Source: an uncultured Propionibacteriaceae bacterium (lineage in GTDB: Bacteria > Actinomycetota > Actinomycetes > Propionibacteriales > Propionibacteriaceae). Taken from it: 5,456 nucleotides of DNA. Numbering within the stretch: the stretch's first letter is position 1; every line of letters begins with the position of its first letter. The translations under genes were made by a program, and so were the position numbers. Positions 1 to 5,083 of this stretch are shown here, piece after piece. The stretch is from contig CAMCJC010000200.1 of the NCBI GenBank assembly GCA_945875065.1, forward strand, positions 1 to 5,456, given 5' to 3'. The notes below the pieces were generated by a model, which saw nothing but the letters and a program-made list of their open reading frames with translations, was not told the DNA's origin and searched no databases.

Positions 1-1
1 G

Positions 2-418
2 TTCGATTATCGCGACGCGACGGGTAAGCCCAGCGGCGGAAAGCTGTTCCTCCAGACGCTCGTGACGGACCTGATCGGACTCGGGACCTGCGGCGTAGGC
101 TTCATCGTGCAGGCCGTGACGTGTCGTCCCGGGCAGTCGTTTGTTGACCGCTGGTTCGGTCTTTACGCGGTCCATCCGAAGCTGATCGGCACGGAGGCTC
201 CGGCCGCTGCGGAGCCGCCCGCGCCGTGCCGGGCATGGCCGGCTCGCCGCCGGCCTCGCCCCGCCCTGCCCCGCAGCCGGGCCCCGTGGCGCCCCAGGCG
301 CGGCCCGTCCCGGCTCCTGCCTCCCCCCAACCCGCCCCGGCGGCGGGGGTGCCCGCGTCGTGGCTGGCGCCCCAGGCAATGCCGGCCGCCCCCTCGACCC
401 CGCAGCCGGGCGAGGTGA
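2..418 (+). CDS. RDD family membrane protein, 3' part; probably frameshifted from the following FHA gene
   Basis: The gene is open at the window's left edge, so the start and first transmembrane helices are missing. About the first 65 residues resemble the end of an RDD domain: a D-A-T-G-K-P-S-G-G-K segment, a hydrophobic helix (roughly residues 20-42, with LIGLGTCGVGFIVQAV), then G-Q-S-F-V-D-R-W-F-G-L-Y-A-V, which fits the RDD consensus of a gly/gln turn followed by a D-[RK]-x-x-G-T-like end. RDD proteins are small integral membrane proteins of mostly unknown function. After GTEAPAAAEPPAP (up to about base 226) the frame turns Arg-rich and reads like an out-of-frame shadow to the TGA at 416-418, while a Pro-rich protein opens in frame 1. 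The genuine product therefore probably continues into the FHA domain encoded at 226-867. A separate RDD gene with a nonsense-like tail overlapping the next gene is the alternative. RDD assignment is fairly sure; the C-terminal boundary is not. Confidence 0.6.
   Translation, partial: FDYRDATGKPSGGKLFLQTLVTDLIGLGTCGVGFIVQAVTCRPGQSFVDRWFGLYAVHPKLIGTEAPAAAEPPAPCRAWPARRRPRPALPRSRAPWRPRRGPSRLLPPPNPPRRRGCPRRGWRPRQCRPPPRPRSRAR
225..227 (+). other. Probable frameshift point joining the RDD and FHA reading frames
   Basis: Coding character moves from frame 2 to frame 1 at about 218-235. Adding a single G beside base 226 would turn gcgccgtgccgggcatg into codons A-P-V-P-G-M and join AEPPAP to VPGMAG without a break, giving RDD, Pro-rich linker and FHA in one chain. 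No long homopolymer or classic slippery heptamer is visible here, so a sequencing or assembly error or a recent mutation is more likely than programmed frameshifting. The exact base cannot be fixed from sequence alone. Confidence 0.5.
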
Positions 419-867
419 TCCGAAGCGTCCCGTTCGCTCCCCGCAGCCTCGCACCGACCCCGACGTCGCCACCGTCTCAGCCGACGCCACCTCCGGTCGC
501 GGCGACCCACGACGAGACGGTGCTCGACGACGCCGAGCCCGAGGCGGTCCTGCTCCGCCTCGACGACGGCACCCCGCTCCTCGTAGATCGGCCGCTGGTC
601 TTCGGCCGGAACCCGGTCGCACCGGCCGAGTACCCAGGCGCGCGCCCGGTCGAGCTTGTTGATGAGTCGATGAAGCTGTCCAAGAACCACGCCGTGGCGC
701 ACCTGGTAGCCGGGACGCTCCACGTCGTCGATCTGGGTTCCAGGAACGGCGTCCAGCTGGTGGTTGACGGTGTCAAGTCGAAGCTGGTCCCGGGACAGAC
801 GACTCCGGTCCCGGCCGGCGCGCACGTGCGGATGGGCGGCCGCTCGTTCACGGTGGAGGCGTCGTGA
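226..867 (+). CDS. FHA domain protein with Pro-rich N-terminal linker (likely C-terminal half of an RDD-FHA protein)
   Basis: Residues 1-95 are a low-complexity Pro/Ala linker with no predicted fold. Residues about 108-213 are an FHA phosphothreonine-binding domain: G127-R128-N129, S152-x-x-H155 and D-L-G-S-R-N174-G175 keep the canonical residues (Arg and Ser for phosphate contact, His for loop structure, Asn for ligand backbone). Just before it, D-E-T98-V-L-D101 is a T-x-x-D motif placed like the phospho-switch Thr of GarA/OdhI. Possible starts are GTG 226 and ATG 235; GGAG at 211-214 is only a weak ribosome-binding site, and upstream in-frame sequence has no coding character. I infer that this is not a free-standing start but the continuation of the RDD gene after a one-base loss. 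The TGA at 865-867 overlaps the GTG of the phosphatase gene (GTGA), which implies translational coupling. The protein would be a membrane-anchored reader of kinase targets. Confidence 0.82.
   Translation: MPGMAGSPPASPRPAPQPGPVAPQARPVPAPASPQPAPAAGVPASWLAPQAMPAAPSTPQPGEVIRSVPFAPRSLAPTPTSPPSQPTPPPVAATHDETVLDDAEPEAVLLRLDDGTPLLVDRPLVFGRNPVAPAEYPGARPVELVDESMKLSKNHAVAHLVAGTLHVVDLGSRNGVQLVVDGVKSKLVPGQTTPVPAGAHVRMGGRSFTVEAS
855..859 (+). promoter_or_regulatory. Ribosome-binding site for the PP2C gene
   Basis: GGAGG lies four bases before GTG 864. It supports the GTG that overlaps the upstream stop codon (GTGA) as the phosphatase start and points to coupled translation. Confidence 0.6.
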
Positions 868-1595
868 TCCAAGTCAGGTTCGCCGGCTGCACCGACCGCG
901 GCCAGGTGCGCGAACGCAACGAGGACTCCTACCTCGCCCAGCCGCCGGTGTTCATCGTCGCCGACGGCATGGGCGGCCACTCCGGCGGCGACCAGGCGTC
1001 CCAAGCCGCCGTCGCAGCCTTCTCGAAGCTGACCGGGCGCGAGTTCGTCGAGGCCGAGGAGGTCCTAGCAGCCGTCTCCCAGGCGGGAGTCGCCGTCGCG
1101 GGCCTGTACGGCGGGACGCGGCCGCCGGGCAGCACCCTGGCCGGGGTCGCGATGACGCGGGCGGCGGGCCGGCCGTGCTGGCTGGTGTTCAACGTCGGCG
1201 ACTCCCGCGTCTACCTGCTGCGCGACGGGACCCTCAGCCAGATCAGCGAGGACCACTCGGGCGTCGGCGGCGTTATAACCCGCGCCCTCGGGGGCGGCAT
1301 CGCCCGACCGGCCGTCGCAGACCAGTGGCTGCTGCCGGTCCAAGCCGGCGACCAGATGCTGGTGTGCTCCGACGGCCTCTACAACGAGGTGACCGATCTG
1401 CTCATGACCGCGACGCTCCTGCGCTCCCTGGAGCCGGAGCGAAAGGCGGCCGAGCTCGTCGCCGCGGCCACCCGGGCCGGGGGCCGCGACAACGTCACCG
1501 CCGTCGTGGTGGTCGTCGATGGCGTCGATGCCCCACCCCTTCGGGAGACCACCGTCCCCGACGACGAAACCCAACCCGAGGAGGAGACATGGTGA
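864..1595 (+). CDS. PP2C/PPM-family Ser/Thr protein phosphatase
   Basis: This 243-residue cytosolic protein has the motif series of a metal-dependent PPM phosphatase: T-D-R-G-x-V-R-x-R-N-E-D21, V-A-D34-G-M-G-G-H39, G-S-T-L-A-G, N-V-G-D113-S-R, E-D130-H-S, I138-T-R-A-L-G, C-S-D170-G-L and G-R-D209-N-V-T. The Asp residues that hold the two catalytic Mn/Mg ions (D34, D170, D209) are present, so the enzyme should be active and remove phosphate from Thr/Ser targets of the kinase two genes downstream. There is no membrane segment, unlike mycobacterial PstP. The stretch between DHS and ITRALG is only about five residues, against roughly 25 in PstP-type enzymes, so the flap subdomain seems to be absent. 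The acidic tail (about 226-243) carries E-T229-T230-V-P-D233 and D-E-T236-Q-P-E, candidate phosphoacceptor/FHA docking sites. The GTG start overlaps the upstream stop, and the end overlaps the next gene by seven bases. Family assignment is secure; substrate choice is inferred from context. Confidence 0.95.
   Translation: MIQVRFAGCTDRGQVRERNEDSYLAQPPVFIVADGMGGHSGGDQASQAAVAAFSKLTGREFVEAEEVLAAVSQAGVAVAGLYGGTRPPGSTLAGVAMTRAAGRPCWLVFNVGDSRVYLLRDGTLSQISEDHSGVGGVITRALGGGIARPAVADQWLLPVQAGDQMLVCSDGLYNEVTDLLMTATLLRSLEPERKAAELVAAATRAGGRDNVTAVVVVVDGVDAPPLRETTVPDDETQPEEETW
1578..1586 (+). promoter_or_regulatory. Ribosome-binding site for the zinc-ribbon/FHA gene
   Basis: A GAGGAGGAG run inside the end of the phosphatase gene contains AGGAGG at 1579-1584, four bases before ATG 1589. 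It is the strongest Shine-Dalgarno match in the window and decides the start of the adaptor gene, although its frame is open as far back as 764. The same bases encode the Glu-rich phosphatase tail. Confidence 0.75.
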
Positions 1596-2812
1596 GGTTC
1601 TGGTCGCCCGGGGCCGGCCGCGGCCTAGTGTGGGAGTCGGGCATGGCGCTGCTGGAGCCGGCCGTCACCGACGAGCAGGCCGAGCGCGTCTGGCGGGTAG
1701 CCCGCGAGGAGAACCGCCTGGGCTCGTTCCTGCAGGCGCTGATGGAGGCCACTGGGTCCGGGCTGTTGGAGTTGCCGGCGTTCGCGGTGGTGATTGACGC
1801 TGATGATGTGCAGCACTTCGCGGTGCGGGGACCCCTGACGATCCGGATCGAGGCCGACGGACCCGTCAGCGTCAGCGGTGAGGCCGTCACCACCTGGGAG
1901 GAGAAGCAGGTCCGCGGCGCGACGTTCGTCGAGCTGTCGGCCCCCGGCGCCGCCCCCCGGACCTTGCCGATCGTTGCCGGCGTCGTCGACGCCGCCCGCC
2001 TGGCCTGGGGTGAGCCGGCCGACGTCGCGGAGGCTGCGGGCGAGGCCGAGCTGGCTGCGCCGCCCGAGCCGGTCGCACAGCCAGAACCGGTTGCCCCGCC
2101 GGAGCCCGTCGCGCCGCCCGAGCCGGAGCCGCAGGCCCCGCCAGAGCCCGAGCCGGCGCGGCCCGCGCGTGCGCTGCCCGAGCCGACCGGGTCCACGACG
2201 CTGCCGCCGGAGAACACGGCGGCCAGCAGCTACGACCACCTGTGGAACGACGAGTCGGTCATTGATGACGGTGAGGTCGCCGTCGCCGCCGACCACGCCC
2301 GGGAGCTCAAGTACGGCGAGACGGTCGCCGAGGAGGACGAGGAGGTCGCCGTCGGAAGCGGCGGCGGTGGGTTGGTGCTGGCGTCGTTCTGCAGTCGCGG
2401 CCACCCGAACCCGCCCCAGCGCGCGACCTGCTACGCCTGCGACGCCCCCGTCGCCGGGCCGCCACGGCAGGTGCCGAGGCCGCAGCTCGGCTGGCTCGAC
2501 ATCGGCGGGGAAAAGGTTCCGTTGACCGGGCCCGTCGTCGCGGGCCGCAACCCGAACTCGCGGGCCCTGCCCGGCGACGCCGCGCCGCGCCTGGTAGCGC
2601 TGCCGCACCACCACATCTCCAGCAACCACCTTGCGTTCGTGTTGGAGGGCTGGAGCGTCCTCGTCCGCGACCTCGGCTCCCGCAACGGCTCCTTCCTGCG
2701 CCGCCACGGCGAGCCGCCGGTCCGCCTCCCCGAACGGGACTTCCCGCTGATTGCCGGCGACATCATCGACCTCGGACACAGCGTGTTCATCAACCTGGAA
2801 CGGATCCCGTGA
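1589..2812 (+). CDS. Multidomain FHA adaptor with zinc-ribbon-like motif
   Basis: The protein has 407 residues. Residues 1-145 form a compact domain I do not recognise: a helical start (about 27-55), then alternating hydrophobic strands including D-V-Q-H-F-A-V-R-G and a T-T-W-E-E motif. Residues about 156-199 are a Pro/Glu linker of repeated PEPVAPPEP units. An acidic segment (about 220-258) follows, with D-E-S-V-I-D-D and G-E-T245-V-A-E248. C268-x3-H272-P-N-P-P-x5-C281-x2-C284 looks like a small zinc ribbon; C-x3-GHxNP-type motifs of this kind occur in actinobacterial FHA proteins. Residues about 300-407 are an intact FHA domain: G319-R320-N, S344-S-N-H347 and D-L-G363-S-R-N366-G367. There is no membrane segment or enzyme motif, so I infer a soluble scaffold that reads phosphothreonine. 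ATG 1589 is chosen from the strong ribosome-binding site and the overlap with the phosphatase stop; the kinase gene begins one base after its stop. The FHA call is secure, the zinc binding likely, the role inferred. Confidence 0.9.
   Translation: MVRFWSPGAGRGLVWESGMALLEPAVTDEQAERVWRVAREENRLGSFLQALMEATGSGLLELPAFAVVIDADDVQHFAVRGPLTIRIEADGPVSVSGEAVTTWEEKQVRGATFVELSAPGAAPRTLPIVAGVVDAARLAWGEPADVAEAAGEAELAAPPEPVAQPEPVAPPEPVAPPEPEPQAPPEPEPARPARALPEPTGSTTLPPENTAASSYDHLWNDESVIDDGEVAVAADHARELKYGETVAEEDEEVAVGSGGGGLVLASFCSRGHPNPPQRATCYACDAPVAGPPRQVPRPQLGWLDIGGEKVPLTGPVVAGRNPNSRALPGDAAPRLVALPHHHISSNHLAFVLEGWSVLVRDLGSRNGSFLRRHGEPPVRLPERDFPLIAGDIIDLGHSVFINLERIP
2057..2187 (+). repeat. Pro/Glu-rich coding repeat (PEPVAPPEP type)
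   Basis: Imperfect tandem units reading PPEPVA, QPEPVA, PPEPVA, PPEPEP and so on lie inside the adaptor gene, with a unit near ccSgagccSgtcgc at the DNA level. They encode an extended, unstructured spacer between the N-terminal domain and the zinc-ribbon/FHA part. Such runs change length easily by slippage, so repeat number may vary between strains. Confidence 0.7.
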
Positions 2813-2813
2813 C

Positions 2814-4379
2814 ATGGCGACGATAGCCCCGGAGTTACCCGGCTACACGTTCCGCAAGCTGCTGGGCAGCGGCGGCTTCGCGGACGTGTACCACTACGTG
2901 CAGGACGACCTCGGCCGCGACGTCGCCATCAAGGTCCTCAAGCGCACCGTCAACGAGAAGTCCCTCCAGGCGTTCCGGACCGAGGGCACGTTGATGGCCA
3001 AGCTCAGCGGCCATCCCAACATCGTGACGATCCACAACAGCGGGGTCGCCGCCGACGGGCGCCCCTACCTGGTGATGGAGCTGTGCCGGGCTGACAATCT
3101 CGGCGACCGGATTGCCCGCCGCGTGCTCGCCCCCGACAGGGCGCTGGAGCTGATCGTCGCCCTGGCCGGGGCCATCGAGACCGCGCATCGGCTAGGCGTG
3201 CTGCACCGGGATATCAAGCCCGCGAACATCCTGTTCACGCAGGCCGACATGCCCGCCCTGACCGACTTCGGCATCTCCGTGTCTCTCGATGGTGGGGCCA
3301 GGGCTTCGAAGGCGCTGAGCCCGCAGTGGGCGCCCCCGGAGCAGTTCGGCGATATGGAGGCCGGCATCGGGCCTTGGAGCGACGTCTACTCCCTCGCAGC
3401 GACGCTGTGGGCGATGCTGGTGGGCCACAGCCCCCTTATCGGCCCGGGCGAGGTCGCGGACGCTCTCAAGATCCGGGCTAGGCAAGCCCGGCCGCTTCCC
3501 CCGACAGGCCGCCCCGACGTGCCCAGCGACCTCGAGCGGGTCCTCGCCGTCGGGCTCGCGTCGCGGCCCGAGGAGCGGTTCGGCAGCGCGCTCGAGCTCG
3601 CCCGCGCCCTGCAAGACGTCCAGACGCGGCTGCGCCGGACCGCCACACAACTCATCATCCTGAGCGACGAGGAGGAGGTAGAGCGGGAGTTCGATGCGAG
3701 CGACGGCCGCACCCGCTTCCAGAACTTCCGCCTCATCGACCCCGATCCGACGGGCACCGCGACCGGTCCGGCCGGCGGCCACACCGTCACCTACGACCGG
3801 CCCGAGACCACCGCCGATATCCCCGCCACCAACATCCTGCGGCACGGGCGCGGCGTCGCCCAGCCGGGCCTGCGTGACTTCACGCACCTGGAGATCCCGG
3901 AGGTCGCCACCCAGGCCGACGAACCGGAGCCGGTCGCACCGCCCATCCCGGAGCCGCCGAAGCGGCTGCGCCCGCTGCTGCTTGGCGTCGGGGCTGGGAT
4001 CGGGGTCGCGGCGCTCGTCGTCGGCGGGTTCCTTCTACTGGGGCGTGGCGGCGCTTCCACCACGAGCGACCCGACCAGGTCGCCGGTCTCCGGGACCGCC
4101 AAACCAGGGGATCCGGTGCGAGCGACCGTCCCGAAGGTCACCGAGATCTCCGGCAAGTTCGTGGGCGACGAGGCGTCGTTTACCTGGACTAACCCGGAGC
4201 CCGAGCCGGGAGACAAATACAAGTACCAACTGGTCGATCCCCGCGGGCAAACCGCACCCGCCCTAATAGAGGAGGCAGCCGTGACCGTTCCCAAGCTAGC
4301 CGGCGACACCTGCGTCGAGGTCTTCCTAGTGCGCGCCAACGGGCGCGCCTCCCAGCCGAGCCGGGGGTGCGCATCATGA
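2814..4379 (+). CDS. Transmembrane Ser/Thr protein kinase (Hanks type) with FN3-like outer domain
   Basis: The protein has 521 residues. The kinase domain (about 11-275) has the Gly-rich loop L-G18-S-G-G-F-A-D-V-Y, catalytic K40, helix-C E57, H131-R-D133-I-K-P-A-N138, D151-F-G, A-P-P-E176 and D190-V-Y-S-L, so it should be active. The activation segment holds Ser but no Thr and lacks the usual G-T-x-x-Y-M. A linker (about 290-385) contains P-E-T332-T333-A-D335 and P-A-T339-N-I-L, possible autophosphorylation sites, and ends in a PEPVAPP run. One membrane helix spans about 388-409 after K-R-L-R-P, giving an inside N-terminus. The outer part (about 440-521) has F-T-W-T-N-P-E-P and G-D-K-Y-K-Y followed by alternating strands, which fits a fibronectin type III-like fold rather than PASTA repeats; C500 and C519 could pair. 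Start ATG 2814 lies one base after the upstream stop; its ribosome-binding site is weak, so coupling is likely. Codon 8 is TTA. It is the presumed writer for the operon's FHA readers. Confidence 0.95.
   Translation: MATIAPELPGYTFRKLLGSGGFADVYHYVQDDLGRDVAIKVLKRTVNEKSLQAFRTEGTLMAKLSGHPNIVTIHNSGVAADGRPYLVMELCRADNLGDRIARRVLAPDRALELIVALAGAIETAHRLGVLHRDIKPANILFTQADMPALTDFGISVSLDGGARASKALSPQWAPPEQFGDMEAGIGPWSDVYSLAATLWAMLVGHSPLIGPGEVADALKIRARQARPLPPTGRPDVPSDLERVLAVGLASRPEERFGSALELARALQDVQTRLRRTATQLIILSDEEEVEREFDASDGRTRFQNFRLIDPDPTGTATGPAGGHTVTYDRPETTADIPATNILRHGRGVAQPGLRDFTHLEIPEVATQADEPEPVAPPIPEPPKRLRPLLLGVGAGIGVAALVVGGFLLLGRGGASTTSDPTRSPVSGTAKPGDPVRATVPKVTEISGKFVGDEASFTWTNPEPEPGDKYKYQLVDPRGQTAPALIEEAAVTVPKLAGDTCVEVFLVRANGRASQPSRGCAS
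4363..4367 (+). promoter_or_regulatory. Ribosome-binding site deciding the FHA-HTH start
   Basis: A GGGGG run sits eight bases before ATG 4376 and runs into the alternative GTG at 4367. It therefore favours ATG 4376, which also makes a classic ATGA overlap with the kinase stop codon. Confidence 0.45.
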
Positions 4380-5083
4380 GCTTGCAAGTCGACTTCGCAG
4401 GTGAGATCTTCGATGTGGCCCCGGGCAAGGATTTCGTCATCGGCCGCTCCGGTGACCTCGTGATCGACGACAACCCCTATCTCCACCGCCACTTCCTCGC
4501 CATCCGCCACGACGGCTCCATCTGGTGGATCCACAACGTCGGAAGCCGTATCCCCGCGCGCCTGTCCGACATCAACCGCTATACCGACGCCACCCTCGGG
4601 CCCGGGTCGGCGCTGCCGCTGGTGTTCCAGACGATGCTGGTCACGTTCAACGCCGGCAACACCGGCTACGAGCTAGAGCTAGCGCAGGAATCGTCGATGT
4701 TCCAGCAGGTCACGGCGCCCCTGCCCGGAGACGGTGAGACGACGATGGGCGAGACCCGTTTCACGCACTCGCAGCTTCTTGCGATCCTCGCTTTAGCCGA
4801 GCCGGTCCTGAAGCGGGCAGGGGTCGGGTCGTGGCAGATCCCGTCGGTGGGGGAGGCGGCCGCCCGCATCGGCTGGACCCAAACCCGGTTCAGTCGCAAG
4901 CTGGACAACGTCTGCGACAAGCTCGACAAAGCCGGCGTCCAGGGCCTCCACGGCGGCCCGACCGCCTTGGCCTACAGCCGCCGCGCCAACCTCGTCGACT
5001 GGGCCGTCAGCTCCCGCCTCATCACCGCCGAGCACCTCCCCGCCCTTGATGCGGAGGCCGAACAGAACCGGAAGCTCGGGTAG
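4376..5083 (+). CDS. Degenerate FHA domain fused to a winged-helix-like domain
   Basis: The protein has 235 residues in two parts. Residues about 1-105 fit the FHA fold (F-V-I-G23-R24-S, then L-V-I-D-D-N, L36-H-R-H39-F, N-V-G56-S57-R58), but the pocket Ser is Leu36 and the usual N-G after G-S-x is I59-P60. Arg24 and His39 remain, so canonical phosphothreonine binding is doubtful. Residues about 105-128 are a linker with G-E-T122-T123-M-G-E126-T. Residues about 129-200 form a helical domain with a helix-turn-helix-like pattern: leucine-rich helix 1, I-P-S-V-G-E-A-A-A-R-I-G, then W167-T-Q-T-R-F-S-R-K-L-D as a basic recognition helix. This suggests a winged helix that binds DNA or a protein partner. 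The chosen ATG overlaps the kinase stop (ATGA) and the stop codon directly abuts the next start. Leu140 is encoded by TTA. A likely role is an output regulator under control of the kinase and phosphatase; this is inference. FHA kinship is likely, HTH moderately likely. Confidence 0.85.
   Translation: MSLQVDFAGEIFDVAPGKDFVIGRSGDLVIDDNPYLHRHFLAIRHDGSIWWIHNVGSRIPARLSDINRYTDATLGPGSALPLVFQTMLVTFNAGNTGYELELAQESSMFQQVTAPLPGDGETTMGETRFTHSQLLAILALAEPVLKRAGVGSWQIPSVGEAAARIGWTQTRFSRKLDNVCDKLDKAGVQGLHGGPTALAYSRRANLVDWAVSSRLITAEHLPALDAEAEQNRKLG

Noticed and set aside
215..235. Programmed -1 ribosomal frameshift between RDD and FHA
   Set aside because: No slippery heptamer is visible and no clear downstream stem or pseudoknot could be recognised by eye; a missing base explains the data more simply.
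163..825. Long minus-strand open frame opposite the first FHA gene
   Set aside because: It is Arg/Gly-rich with no domain pattern and lies antisense to a clear FHA domain; long antisense frames are expected at this GC content. The other minus-strand frames (for example 1495-2217, 1625-2815, 3192-3887, 4793-5305) fail for the same reason.
764..1588. Upstream in-frame extension of the adaptor gene
   Set aside because: The frame is open but reads as Arg-rich shadow of the phosphatase gene; a strong ribosome-binding site and ATG at 1589 mark the true start.
2050..2190. CRISPR-like or mobile repeat array
   Set aside because: The repeats are short, imperfect, without spacers and in frame with a Pro/Glu-rich protein linker.
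2751..2813. Earlier start for the kinase gene
   Set aside because: It would overlap the conserved end of the adaptor's FHA domain, and ATG 2814 lies just after the stop and shortly before the kinase domain begins.
4367..4375. GTG 4367 as start of the FHA-HTH gene
   Set aside because: The G-run ribosome-binding site overlaps this GTG, and ATG 4376 makes the typical ATGA overlap with the kinase stop; the difference is only three residues.
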